Positions 53,462 through 62,322 of a stretch of DNA of 64,000 nucleotides are shown piece by piece. Positions within the stretch are counted from its first letter, which is position 1. Each line of letters opens with the position of its first letter. Location of the stretch: positions 1,279,501 through 1,343,500 of the forward strand of contig NZ_BNJI01000001.1 of NCBI RefSeq assembly GCF_016587415.1, written 5' to 3'. Position numbers and translations under genes: made by a program. The DNA comes from Ktedonobacter sp. SOSP1-85. Its GTDB lineage: Bacteria; Chloroflexota; Ktedonobacteria; Ktedonobacterales; Ktedonobacteraceae. The notes under the pieces were generated by a model, which was not told the DNA's origin, did not search any database, and worked only from the letters and a program-made list of their open reading frames with translations.

Positions 53462-53614
53462 CTCTGCCTCCAAAATCTGTGTCAGGTGTGCTTTTGGCCT
53501 GCACAACTGCTACATTGTATAGTATTTTCTTGATATCTGTCTATTTTTGCACGCCAACTGCTCTGTTAAAGTTCAATTGAAAGGTATTCATGCCGCCTGT
53601 GGCGGCATAGGAAA

Positions 53615-53800
53615 GGGACGCAGAGGGGCTGACGCCCCTCTGCACTCCCCTCTTTTCCTTTCCAATTGAGCTTTAAGGGACGCAGAGGGGCTGACGCCCC
53701 TCTGCACTCCCCTCTTTTCCTTTCCAATTGAGCTTTAAGGGACGCAGAGAGGCGTTAACCTCTCTGCACTCCCCTCTTTTCCTTTCCAATTGAGCTTTAC
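53615..53800. repeat. 62-bp tandem repeat, three copies, with a covarying stem
   Basis: Units start at 53615, 53677 and 53739. The first two are identical; each has a stem GCAGAGGGG/CCCCTCTGC. The third has GCAGAGAGG/CCTCTCTGC, so an A-T pair replaces a G-C pair on both sides and the loop differs. All share the tail CTTTTCCTTTCCAATTGAGC. An inverted partial copy of the tail (GTTCAATTGAAAGG, about 53571) and a GCCGCC/GGCGGC hairpin lie just upstream. Fills the gap between the zinc-ribbon gene and yraN. Confidence 0.9.
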
Positions 53801-53807
53801 CAGAATA

Positions 53808-54188
53808 CTACTCTTCTATTACTGCGTGCTGGTAGAGCCGAATCTCTCTGGTCGCCCCCTGGGCATTCAGATCAATCGCGACGACATCGATACGCCATGA
53901 ACGCTCAGTAAGCCCGTGATGAGTCAGGTAGTATTGCGCGACCTGAATGAGCTTGTGCTGCTTACGCTTATGCACAGCCTCTTCCGGCAAGCCGTAGCTC
54001 CGTCCCCGGCGCGCCTTAACCTCCACAAATACGAGGTCTTCTCCCTCTTCCGCGATAATATCAATCTCGCCAAAGACACAACGAAAATTGCGTGCCACTA
54101 TATGATAGCCACACTCCTGTAACCTGGCTACGGCCAGATCCTCACCAAGTATACCCAGACTTCGCTGCACACTCTTTTTCTCTGGCAC
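53808..54188 (-). CDS. yraN: YraN/UPF0102 family putative endonuclease
   Basis: A 126-residue protein with the UPF0102 pattern: GEDLAVARLQECGYHIVARNFR and the nuclease-like core GEIDIIAEEGEDLVFVEVKARRG (Glu, Asp, Glu, Lys of a PD-(D/E)xK fold). Proposed to act in DNA or Holliday-junction processing but not established. Start taken as a GTG at 54188 because GGGAGGAG precedes it; an ATG 12 bases upstream would abut its own ribosome site. Confidence 0.85.
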   Translation of the reverse strand: MPEKKSVQRSLGILGEDLAVARLQECGYHIVARNFRCVFGEIDIIAEEGEDLVFVEVKARRGRSYGLPEEAVHKRKQHKLIQVAQYYLTHHGLTERSWRIDVVAIDLNAQGATREIRLYQHAVIEE

Positions 54189-54256
54189 AACTCCTCCCAT
54201 CCTCTTTATGGCTCTACAAAGCTAGTACGAAGCACCAGGTGAAATGTTGTGTCTGA

Positions 54257-54306
54257 GTATATTGAGGTGAGGGGCTGGCTGACGCCAGCCCCTCACCTCA
54301 ATATAC
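54257..54306. terminator. 23-bp perfect hairpin in the divergent region upstream of yraN
   Basis: Arms 54257-54279 and 54284-54306 (outer end GTATATTGAGGTG, inner end GGGGCTGGC, loop TGAC). It lies between the divergent yraN and hydrolase starts, so it cannot be an ordinary terminator for either gene. Confidence 0.6.
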
Positions 54307-54390
54307 TTGCCCTGTGATACGATAGTGATATCAACGAAGAATATCTCGCTCACCGAAAGAGCGACCTCAAGGCAAGGAGGACTCACCCAC

Positions 54391-55131
54391 ATGCAGATAG
54401 TACCCAGGCCCCTGGTTTTCATCCATGGCTCAGGCGATAATGCCCGGATATGGGATACGCTACTGCCCTATTTTCAGCAGCAGGGGCAACACCCCACCTA
54501 CGCGCTCGACCTCCCCGGGCATGGCAAGCGGACAGATACGCTGCCCGCGACGGCGAGCGTTGCCGACTACGCCAGGGAGGTCGCCCATATCCTGAGCAAT
54601 GAGCTGCATCTCTCCTCGGCGATTATCGTTGGGCACTCCCTGGGTGGGGCCATCGCGCTCACGCTTGCGTTAGAGTATCCACAGATGCTCTCGGGGCTGG
54701 CCTTGATCGGCGGTGGAGCGCGCCTACGCGTCCATCCTACCTTGTTAGAGGAGGCCCAACACCAGCCAGGCATGGCCGCAGAGCGACTGACGGCGCTGGC
54801 CCTGTCACCCAGCACTAGCGCCAGCATGCTACCTCGCCTGTTACAACAGAAAGGCGCCAATGATATGCAGATGCTCTACCGCGACCTGGCCGCCTGCAAT
54901 AGCTTTGATGTCATGGAACGCATCCCTGGGATCACGCTGCCAACCTGCCTGCTCTGTGGCGAGGATGATCAGCTCACGCCTCCTAAGTATAGTCGTTATC
55001 TCCAGCAGCAACTTACGCACGCATCTTTGCAGATTCTGCCCGACGCAGGACACTACGTCATGTGTGAGCAAGCGGAGGCGATCTACCAGGCGCTCTCATT
55101 GTGGCTACAAGAAATCGAAGGTAATGCCTAG
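54391..55131 (+). CDS. Alpha/beta-fold hydrolase
   Basis: A 246-residue hydrolase with a complete triad: Ser in IIVGHSLGGA, Asp in CGEDDQLTP, and His in DAGHYVMCE. The oxyanion region is FIHGSGDN. The substrate is unknown; the closest named relatives by pattern are small esterases and haloperoxidase-like enzymes. AAGGAGG precedes the ATG at 54391 (spacing 11). Confidence 0.88.
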   Translation: MQIVPRPLVFIHGSGDNARIWDTLLPYFQQQGQHPTYALDLPGHGKRTDTLPATASVADYAREVAHILSNELHLSSAIIVGHSLGGAIALTLALEYPQMLSGLALIGGGARLRVHPTLLEEAQHQPGMAAERLTALALSPSTSASMLPRLLQQKGANDMQMLYRDLAACNSFDVMERIPGITLPTCLLCGEDDQLTPPKYSRYLQQQLTHASLQILPDAGHYVMCEQAEAIYQALSLWLQEIEGNA

Positions 55132-55304
55132 CTACGCGCTGTCTCCCAAGGGAGATACACTAGCTCATCTCACCCCCTCGACGCTCTACGGCTGTTCGTG
55201 TTACAATAATCGAGCAGCACTTAAAACACGAGCATGACCATATGCTTGAGGCATATTTTCAACAATGTCACTTGTACAATAAGATCAAATTAGGGAGCAA
55301 CGAT

Positions 55305-56066
55305 ATGTCAGGTCATTCTAAATGGGCGCAGATTCGCCGCTCAAAAGGCGTCAATGATGCACGCCGTGGTCAACTCTTCACCCGCCTGGGACGCGAAATC
55401 GTTGTTGCCGTACGTGAGGGTGGAAGCGGTGATACAGCAGCAAACTTCCGCCTACGCATGGCAGTTCAGCGTGCTCGCGACGCCAATATGCCACTCGACA
55501 ATATTGAGCGCACGATTAAACGCGCGGTGGGTGGCGCCGAGGAATTCAGTCTGGAAGAGATCACCTACGAAGGGTATGGTCCTGGTGGCACCGCCATCCT
55601 GGTTCAGACCATGACCGAAAATCGCAACCGCACCGTTGCCGAGGTCCGTAACGCCTTTAACCGTAACGCCGGCAACATGGGTGAAAATGGGTGCGTTGAC
55701 TGGCTCTTTGAGCTCAAAGGCATTATTGAGATTGAGCTGGCGGGCAAAGACCCCGATGAACTCTCGCTCGAAGCGCTCGACCTGGGCGCCGATGATGTGG
55801 AGCCGGTCGCAGCCGATAGCGAGACACTCACCATCTATACCGATCCTTCTGAGTTGGAGAGCATGCGAAAGGCGCTGGAGGAGAAGGGCTACACCATCGT
55901 CAAGGCCGAGACCTCGATGGTGCCGAAGACCAAGGCCGAGATCACAGACGAGAAACAGGCTCACCAGTTAATGCGCCTGATTGATAAGCTTGAGGACCTG
56001 GACGATGTCCAGGGTGTCCATACTAACGCTGACTTCCCTGAGGAGTTCGCGGCCTCGTATCAGTAG
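55305..56066 (+). CDS. yebC: YebC/PmpR family protein
   Basis: A 253-residue member of the YebC family, starting MSGHSKWAQIRRSKGVNDARRGQLFTRLGREI with the conserved FNRNAGNMGENGCVDWLFE. Long called a transcription regulator; recent work links YebC to translation of proline stretches. AGGGAG precedes the ATG. Together with ruvC and ruvA downstream it forms the common yebC-ruvCA order. Confidence 0.95.
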   Translation: MSGHSKWAQIRRSKGVNDARRGQLFTRLGREIVVAVREGGSGDTAANFRLRMAVQRARDANMPLDNIERTIKRAVGGAEEFSLEEITYEGYGPGGTAILVQTMTENRNRTVAEVRNAFNRNAGNMGENGCVDWLFELKGIIEIELAGKDPDELSLEALDLGADDVEPVAADSETLTIYTDPSELESMRKALEEKGYTIVKAETSMVPKTKAEITDEKQAHQLMRLIDKLEDLDDVQGVHTNADFPEEFAASYQ

Positions 56067-56095
56067 GCGCATAAAAAGAAAAGGGAAGCAGCCTC

Positions 56096-56644
56096 ATGGA
56101 TACCGTACGCGATCAAGCATCAGCAACTCGTCCGCGCATCGCGCTGGGTATCGACCCGGGCACTGCCATTGTAGGGTATGCGGTAGTGATGGCTCAGGGA
56201 AGTAACTTGAGCTTACTGGCCTGTGATGTCATCACTACCCCGGCCAAAACACCGCTCGCACAGCGCCTTCAGACAATTTATGCCGAACTCAGCAACATTA
56301 TTGCCACCTTTAAGCCCCAGGAAGCCGCCATTGAAGAGCTCTTCTTCGCCAAAAATGCCCGGACCGCCATGACGGTAGGACATGCACGCGGCGTCGCCAT
56401 GCTGGCTCTGGCGAATGGTGGACTCTCTGTCGCTGAATATAAGCCCAAACAAGTCAAACAGGCTGTTACTGGCTATGGGGATGCCAACAAGGACCAGGTA
56501 GGCGAAATGGTGCGCATTTTACTCAAGCTGACCGCAGTTCCCAAGCCCGATGACGCCGCTGACGCCGCCGCCATCGCTATTTGCCATCTGAATACCCTGC
56601 CCCTGGCCAGAAACTTTGCGAGCTACACGAGCTACCAGCGCTAG
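56096..56644 (+). CDS. ruvC: Holliday junction resolvase RuvC
   Basis: A 182-residue resolvase with acidic active-site residues in their usual motifs: D20 (LGIDPGT), E80 (AIEELFFAKN), D153 and D156 (DDAADAAAIAICH). Cuts Holliday junctions symmetrically with RuvAB. A short N-terminal extension of about 12 residues is present. AGGGAAG is upstream. ruvB is not next to it. Confidence 0.95.
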   Translation: MDTVRDQASATRPRIALGIDPGTAIVGYAVVMAQGSNLSLLACDVITTPAKTPLAQRLQTIYAELSNIIATFKPQEAAIEELFFAKNARTAMTVGHARGVAMLALANGGLSVAEYKPKQVKQAVTGYGDANKDQVGEMVRILLKLTAVPKPDDAADAAAIAICHLNTLPLARNFASYTSYQR

Positions 56645-56682
56645 TAACCGCTTTCTAGCTCGTGAAACAGAATAGTAAAAAG

Positions 56683-57273
56683 ATGATTACAAGTATTCAT
56701 GGAATATTGCAAACCTGCCACCCCGACCACGTAACGGTACGTGTGGGTGGTTTTGGCGTCCAGGTCTTCGCGCCAGCCACCACCATTAGTGGCCTGGGTG
56801 AAACTGGCACCGAGGTAGAGCTACATACGCATTTTCATATGCGCGAGGACAGTATCGCGCTCTACGGCTTCGCGACCGAGATGGATCGCGACGCTTTTGA
56901 GCAACTCATCGCCGTCAACGGAGTTGGCCCACGTGTGGCCCTCTCGCTGCTCTCGGTGATGGATGCGCCCGCGCTCTATAAAGCTATTGCCGATGAGGAT
57001 CAGCAGCGCCTGGGGCTCGCCAAGGGCGTTGGCAAACGCCTCGCCGCGCAGCTCATACTCGCACTCAAGGGCAAGCTACCATCTATCGTCCCCGCGGGCA
57101 CGATCAGCGGTGTCCCTTCGGGCAAGCTTCAGGCCGAGGTGCTGGAGGCCTTGATGGGGCTTGGCTTCTCAAGCGCGGAGGCCCAGGCAGCCATTGCGAA
57201 AATTCCTCAGGACCAGGCCATGACCCTCGAACAGCAGGTGACCTACGCCCTACGCACCTTCTCTCGCTCATGA
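56683..57273 (+). CDS. ruvA: Holliday junction branch migration protein RuvA
   Basis: A 196-residue RuvA: N-terminal OB fold (HGILQTCHPDHVTVRVGGFGVQVF), helix-hairpin-helix segments (VNGVGPRVALSLLS and AKGVGKRLAAQLIL) and the C-terminal RuvB-binding domain (EVLEALMGLGFSSAEAQAAI). Binds the junction as a tetramer and loads RuvB. The start at ATG 56683 fits the family N-terminus; a GTG at 56662 is possible. Both lack a strong ribosome site. Confidence 0.94.
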   Translation: MITSIHGILQTCHPDHVTVRVGGFGVQVFAPATTISGLGETGTEVELHTHFHMREDSIALYGFATEMDRDAFEQLIAVNGVGPRVALSLLSVMDAPALYKAIADEDQQRLGLAKGVGKRLAAQLILALKGKLPSIVPAGTISGVPSGKLQAEVLEALMGLGFSSAEAQAAIAKIPQDQAMTLEQQVTYALRTFSRS

Positions 57274-57280
57274 GGCAAAA

Positions 57281-57307
57281 GCGCCTGACAGGGGTCACGT
57301 CAGGCGC
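57281..57307. terminator. Hairpin after ruvA
   Basis: Stem GCGCCTGAC/GTCAGGCGC (57281-57289 with 57299-57307), 9-base loop, with no U run. Confidence 0.5.
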
Positions 57308-57374
57308 GCAATCGGTTCCACAATTCGCTTTGCGAAGAGATGATCATCGTGAATCAGCATTCATCCAGGGACTT

Positions 57375-58316
57375 TTAGCGCGTTAAGATGCGTTCGGCTT
57401 CGATATAGGTTGGACCTGCCTCGATAAACCCCAGGCGATGGTAGAGGTTGACCGCTGGAATGTTGAGGGTAATATTGAGCAGCACCGTTGCATAGTCCAG
57501 CTCGCGCAGGCGGCGAATACACCGCACGCCCAGGTACTGCCCCAGACCGATGTGCCGAAAGGCGGGAGCCACCACCATATGCCGGATGCGGGGCACACCC
57601 CGCTCTAGATGCACCAGAACGGCGCCCGCCAGGTGAAAACGGTCCAGGCTATGCTCAACGACAAAACAACATTCAGGCATAAATGGGCCAAAGGCGCCTT
57701 CTTGTATGGCTCGCGCCTCAGCACGCCACTCTCCCGGATCGGCATGGACATTGTCGGGGCCACCTGCGTACGCACGCTGCAACAAGATGCCTAGCTGCTC
57801 TACATCACCCTGGGTAATTTCTCGGACACGCAAGGAGGCAGGCAAGGGAAACAGGGGCATTGTGAGCTGGGTCGAGGCCACCATCACGGTGCGCCGGCGT
57901 AGTTCACGAAAATTGGCGGCGGCAAAGGAGGCGGTATAAGCCGCGGGATAGGTAGCCTTAATATAGCGTACGCCCAGGGCAGCCGCGCGCACCTGCGCCT
58001 CAGCTACCACCTGAGCCGCAACACTCCCGCCCGCGTCAAAGAGCAAGACAAAACCATCTAGAACGGCGGTCTTCTCCTCCTCGTCTTCAGCCACATAGAA
58101 GCGTAAGCGACCAACGGGCCTCTCGCCCTGCCAGAGGAGATAGCGCTGAGCCTGCTTTTTCGGCGGCTCACTGCGATATCGCTCGATTTGCGCCTCCTCC
58201 ATTTCAAAGTGCAGCTGGTCCGCGCTCTGCCGGGTAACCGACACCCAGGTCTCGGCATCTTGTGGCAGTGCCTGGCGCCATTCGACAGAGTTACGCATCA
58301 CGTCAGAATCAAGCAT
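57375..58316 (-). CDS. Tandem GNAT-domain acetyltransferase
   Basis: A 313-residue protein with two GNAT-like halves. The first (about 15-145) is degenerate; the second (about 163-313) has MVVAPAFRHIGLGQYLGVRCIRRL and ITLNIPAVNLYHRLGFIEAG, the acetyl-CoA site. Two-domain GNATs include mycothiol synthase, but nothing ties this one to thiols. GGAGG is 7 bases before the ATG. Substrate unknown. Confidence 0.8.
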   Translation of the reverse strand: MLDSDVMRNSVEWRQALPQDAETWVSVTRQSADQLHFEMEEAQIERYRSEPPKKQAQRYLLWQGERPVGRLRFYVAEDEEEKTAVLDGFVLLFDAGGSVAAQVVAEAQVRAAALGVRYIKATYPAAYTASFAAANFRELRRRTVMVASTQLTMPLFPLPASLRVREITQGDVEQLGILLQRAYAGGPDNVHADPGEWRAEARAIQEGAFGPFMPECCFVVEHSLDRFHLAGAVLVHLERGVPRIRHMVVAPAFRHIGLGQYLGVRCIRRLRELDYATVLLNITLNIPAVNLYHRLGFIEAGPTYIEAERILTR

Positions 58317-58430
58317 CGGTAGACCTCCAACAGCGAGGAACTATAGGAGAGCAGGTCTCCATCCTTGCCAATCTGAAAAGCTTAGGTTATACTCCAGAGG
58401 CGTCACACCAATAACGTACACATCGGGTTA

Positions 58431-59096
58431 GTGATAGAGATAGATGCTGACTGTATGGAATTACTTGTCGCTACCCTGACCTCGCTTCAGGCAGGGAAAG
58501 ATATTGATAGCATAGCACGCATACGCCTGGTCTTTGATACGGCACGCAATGCTCCAGGAGTCATCTCCTCCAACCTGTATCAAGGTCGAGGCAAGCAGCC
58601 CTATTACCTGCTCCTGACCACCTGGGACGATGAAACCAGCTGGAAAAGCGCGGGCGAACGTCATAATCCACAGTTCCTCCTGCGTAGTAGTATGGCCGAT
58701 CTGCTTGCAGGGCCTCCTCAGCAATGGTATATGCACTATCTCTGGGGATATAGCCGTGCTACAAGACAACCGGGCTTCGCGACAGTTCACCTGCTCTCCC
58801 TACCACCGCAGCAACTCAAGCGCGCCAACCAGGAATGCCTGCGCTACCTACATCAATTAACGCTCCAGGCCCCGCTGACCTTCGCCTTCCTGGCCTATGG
58901 CGTTTCTGATGGTCCCTCTCAATTCACCCAGCCCACATCCACAAGCAATGAGCCACAAACCATGCTCTTTGGCCTCTTTAGCTGGAGTAGTCAGGAGGAA
59001 AGCGAGGCCTTCTTTCAACACCCTCATACCCAGGCTCTGGGGAATATCCTTCAATCGCTAGGGAAGCTACACACGCTACCGTTTGAAATTCTTTAG
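58431..59096 (+). CDS. Putative dimeric alpha/beta-barrel (ABM-like) protein
   Basis: A 221-residue protein of unknown function. Residues about 10-95 (LQAGKDIDSIARIRLVFDTARNAPGVIS ... YLLLTTWDDETSWKSAGER) read like an antibiotic-biosynthesis-monooxygenase/quinol-monooxygenase-type ferredoxin-like fold, and the second half (ATVHLLSLPPQQL ... LFGLFSWSSQEESEAFFQHP) looks like a second copy. Start could be GTG 58431 or ATG 58455. No catalytic assignment is possible. Confidence 0.55.
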   Translation: MIEIDADCMELLVATLTSLQAGKDIDSIARIRLVFDTARNAPGVISSNLYQGRGKQPYYLLLTTWDDETSWKSAGERHNPQFLLRSSMADLLAGPPQQWYMHYLWGYSRATRQPGFATVHLLSLPPQQLKRANQECLRYLHQLTLQAPLTFAFLAYGVSDGPSQFTQPTSTSNEPQTMLFGLFSWSSQEESEAFFQHPHTQALGNILQSLGKLHTLPFEIL

Positions 59097-59108
59097 CTCG
59101 CCCTTTAC

Positions 59109-59513
59109 CTAATCGACGCTCGTCTCATGGACCGGGCGGTCATAATATTTTTTGAGTTCCGCCTGGAGAAAATCGCGCTGCTGCCACATCTGTGGCGTGA
59201 AGATGTGATACTCGCCATCACAGATGGGGGCCTCGTGCTTGTGCTTAAGATGAGGGAGCAAGCGAAAACGGATATTCTCCTCGACAACTTCAATCCACAT
59301 ATGCCGTCGCGTGTAGCCAGTCCCCCAACGGAACAGCACCATGGTATCGTACTCTTCAAAGTGGCCACGCCCCTTCAACTCGGTCGTGTTGATTGATTGA
59401 AGCATTTCTGGCAAGCCACTGACACGAAAGATACGCTTGGCGTTCTCGCGCTGCTGCTGACTATGTTCCTCCAGAGGTGAGGCGTTCGGTAGTGTCTCGG
59501 GTTCCTGATTCAT
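59109..59513 (-). CDS. Protein of unknown function (134 aa)
   Basis: A 134-residue protein I do not recognise. It has a flexible charged N-terminus (about 1-30) and a beta-rich core with aromatic residues (YDTMVLFRWGTGYTRRHMWIEVVEENIRFRLLP). No signal peptide. Convergent with the ABM-like gene. Confidence 0.5.
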   Translation of the reverse strand: MNQEPETLPNASPLEEHSQQQRENAKRIFRVSGLPEMLQSINTTELKGRGHFEEYDTMVLFRWGTGYTRRHMWIEVVEENIRFRLLPHLKHKHEAPICDGEYHIFTPQMWQQRDFLQAELKKYYDRPVHETSVD

Positions 59514-59693
59514 ACAGCCATTCTCTCTCTATGTTTGAGTTTGTGAGCCGGCGGCTCCCTCAGATTGTAGCAGATATCCCTATCTACGAACAGGCTTCAT
59601 ACCCAAGGCAAGACCTGATAGTAGTTACTTCACATCACTTACTTTCCGCGAAAGCGTCTTCCTTCAGGCATGCTATCGGCCTGGTTACCAGGC

Positions 59694-60653
59694 TTATACG
59701 CTTGCCCGAGGGGGTGAGAAGGGATAGGCGCAGTCGTGTGCAGGCATTTTGTCGATATGGCAGACATTCCCGGAAGACTGCTTTGCACGCCGTTTGGCCG
59801 TCGCGGTTAGGGAGCCTATCTCGTCGTGAAGATAACGACGTTGATCACTGACAATCCCAATCGAGAGGGAGACGAGTGGGAATTGATAGGGGCGGCCTTT
59901 GCGGTCTACCCCACTAATGGAGCCGCGCTCGACATCGTCTGGCCGATACAGTTGCAGGCTCTCGCGTTTATAGCGATTGAGGATGTGCTGATAGAGGACG
60001 GTAGCGCGCTCGGGGGTCGTTAAAATAATAAAATCATCGCCCCCGATATGGCCAACAAAGTCATCCGCGTTCCCATAATCATAGACGACGCTCTGGCAGA
60101 TATGGCTTACGAGCAGGATCATGTCATTGCCAGCCAGAAAGCCATACACATCGTTAAAGGCCTTAAAGTTATCGAGGTCGAGATAGAGAATGCTCCAGGG
60201 TTCTGCGCTCTTGAGCTTATTATCCAGTGCCCATTCAAGTTGCAAGCCACCAGGAAGCAGGGTCAAGGGGGAGAGAGAGTATTGCTGGATACGACGGAGT
60301 TGTCTATGCACATGGGCTAGAAGCTCATCATTGTTGACAGGTTTAGTGATGTAGGCATCTGCTCCCATGTCCAGGGCACGCACCCGGTCATCTATTTCTT
60401 GTGAAGAACTGACGACGATAAGAGGAATGTGCATACTCTTGGGATGAGCGCGCAGCCTCCGCAGCAAAGCATATCCATCGAGACCACTGGTCGAAAAATC
60501 AATGACAATCACATGGGGAATGTCACGTAAAGCAAACTGTAGCGCAGCATCGCCATTGAGGTGCATCGCAGTTTGATAACCTTTGAACGCTAGCTTCTCT
60601 CGTAGCAGCTTAGTGATCAATTCCTCATCCTCGATGACTAAAATGCTGGACAT
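59694..60653 (-). CDS. Response regulator with a GGDEF-type output domain
   Basis: A 319-residue protein: an N-terminal receiver (E8-D9-E10, phospho-acceptor D52 in VIVIDFSTSGLDG, K104) and a C-terminal diguanylate cyclase domain. The signature is GGDDF (204-208), a permitted variant of GG(D/E)EF, so it may make c-di-GMP. The usual RxxD inhibitory site is not obvious. Start ATG 60653 with AGGAG upstream. Confidence 0.85.
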   Translation of the reverse strand: MSSILVIEDEELITKLLREKLAFKGYQTAMHLNGDAALQFALRDIPHVIVIDFSTSGLDGYALLRRLRAHPKSMHIPLIVVSSSQEIDDRVRALDMGADAYITKPVNNDELLAHVHRQLRRIQQYSLSPLTLLPGGLQLEWALDNKLKSAEPWSILYLDLDNFKAFNDVYGFLAGNDMILLVSHICQSVVYDYGNADDFVGHIGGDDFIILTTPERATVLYQHILNRYKRESLQLYRPDDVERGSISGVDRKGRPYQFPLVSLSIGIVSDQRRYLHDEIGSLTATAKRRAKQSSGNVCHIDKMPAHDCAYPFSPPRASV

Positions 60654-61644
60654 ATGCACTCCTGCCTCTACGTTTCATTTTACGCATTGTGTATACCTCA
60701 CGTATACCACTCTTGTCATGAAACACTAACAATTTGTGGAAGCTTTTTGTCCGTGAGATTGCAATTTCTCTCCCGCTCTTACATATCGCTCTCATCAGTA
60801 AGCATCATCTGCTATCACCACTCTCCACGTACTCGTTCTCATGAAATATGCCGCATAGTATAGGTACTCATGTCTTCATTAGTAAAGCGTACTATGCGCT
60901 TTCCTCTACCAGCCCCCTGACAACCACCACCGCCTCTATGCTCAACAAAAATGTACTGAGCGCAAAAAACCTGCAAGCTTAAAGAACTTACCATCCAATG
61001 CACATATATGTGGGGTGGAAGGCTTCATACACAAGAGGCAATACTGCACCATAGACCCACAAAATAGAACTTACATGCTCGCTGTACGCTTGCCTCTTGC
61101 TGCTCATAGCACAGTGACGGATTACCAGAAAGGCTCGTAAAATAAAGGACATGTAGCGGAACGAGATCATGCATCTAGTTGACATACGAACGAACATAAT
61201 TATAAATATGCATACATATGTCTTTAATCAGTATAACATCCTTCGTGGTCCATGCAAAGTATTTGCCACTCAATTTTGCCCATTTCGTCAATTTTTTTGC
61301 GGAACTCACAACATAGTGACTTTTGTACTACATAATGATGGGCAATAATAAGAATCCACACTTTTGTATTTTCTTGCGTTTATAATAGCGCCAGGAACGG
61401 TACAGATGCGCCACCATCTCTCTTCGCGCCTGCGGCGCTGATGGGTAAGGCGTGTGGTAGGTGGGTGCTGGTGGAGCCAGCACCCACCTACCACACGCCT
61501 TACCCCTAGATGAGCTTGCAAGCCGAGGCAGATAGAAAAAGAGAACTGGCCCCCAGTATTTTTCGTGAAAAGTTGACGCTAGTCCCAGGCTGAGATAAGA
61601 TACGTTCCAGAAATATCTTCTTGATCAGGGGAGAGAGGCACAAC
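60654..61644. other. Long non-coding region with a family B repeat near its end
   Basis: About 990 bp, AT-rich, no convincing gene on either strand. It would hold the promoters of the GGDEF gene (leftward) and hydrolase (rightward). The only strong structure is the family B repeat. Confidence 0.5.
61426..61505. repeat. Family B repeat: small hairpin plus 29-bp perfect hairpin
   Basis: Small hairpin GCGCC-TGC-GGCGC (61426-61438), then a 29-bp perfect stem (61443-61471 with 61477-61505, outer end GGGTAAGGCGTGTGG). Lies about 140 bp before the hydrolase gene rather than at a gene end. Confidence 0.8.
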
Positions 61645-62319
61645 ATGACCTTATCAGCACCTGCGGAGCGAGCAATCTCCTTCTATAGCAAGGGGCAACC
61701 CGCATTTATCCTGGAGGGGGTCGTCCATGAACCGCTCCAGAAGATGCAGCTCGCGCCTGTCGTTATTTTATGCCATCCACAGCCTGCCAGCAGTAATATG
61801 AACGACAGTTTGCTCGTTGTCCTGGCGCGCGCCCTGGCACTGGCAGGGATGTACGCTGTGCGCTTCAACTTCCGTGGCGTTGGTCGCAGCCAGGGGCAAC
61901 AAACCGATGGGCGCCTGGAACCATTGGACCTGGCAGGCGCTATCGACATGACACTCTCACTCCCAGGAGCCAATCCAGCCAAGCTCTGCGTTGTGGGGCA
62001 TGGCTTCGGTGCTTATATTGGACTCCTCTATGCCCCATTTGATCAACGGGTACGTACGCTTGTCTCTGTGAGCCTCCCTCTCTTTCGCGCGACAAGTGGC
62101 TTTCCACGTCCCTTCGAACGCCCCAAGCTCTTTGTGACGGGCGAGTTCGACGAGATCTGTCCTCTCTACAAGCTAGAACCCTTTGTGGAGCAACAGAGCG
62201 GCCACAAGGGTATCAAAGTTATTACTGGCGCACGTCACCTGATGCGTGGCTTTGAAGAACCTGCCGTGCTCGCGATCCTGAATTATATTAATAAATGGGC
62301 GAGCATGCCTGGAGTGTAG
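61645..62319 (+). CDS. Alpha/beta-hydrolase-fold protein lacking the Ser nucleophile
   Basis: A 224-residue protein of the alpha/beta hydrolase fold (CHPQP oxyanion region, RFNFRGVGRSQG, GEFDEICP acid region, GARHLMRGFEEP His region). The nucleophile elbow reads G118-H-G120-F-G122, so the Ser of GxSxG is Gly. Asp and His are kept. It may be a non-enzymatic binder or use another mechanism. GGGGAGAGAGG precedes the ATG. The helicase gene starts 3 bases after the stop, so the two are cotranscribed. Confidence 0.85.
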   Translation: MTLSAPAERAISFYSKGQPAFILEGVVHEPLQKMQLAPVVILCHPQPASSNMNDSLLVVLARALALAGMYAVRFNFRGVGRSQGQQTDGRLEPLDLAGAIDMTLSLPGANPAKLCVVGHGFGAYIGLLYAPFDQRVRTLVSVSLPLFRATSGFPRPFERPKLFVTGEFDEICPLYKLEPFVEQQSGHKGIKVITGARHLMRGFEEPAVLAILNYINKWASMPGV

Positions 62320-62322
62320 TCC

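Noticed and set aside
53615..53800. CRISPR-like array
   Set aside because: Units are contiguous 62-bp tandem copies without variable spacers, and no cas gene is near.
60988..61197. A 69-residue minus-strand frame in the long gap
   Set aside because: No ribosome site, no homology pattern, and low-quality composition; it lies in an AT-rich non-coding stretch.
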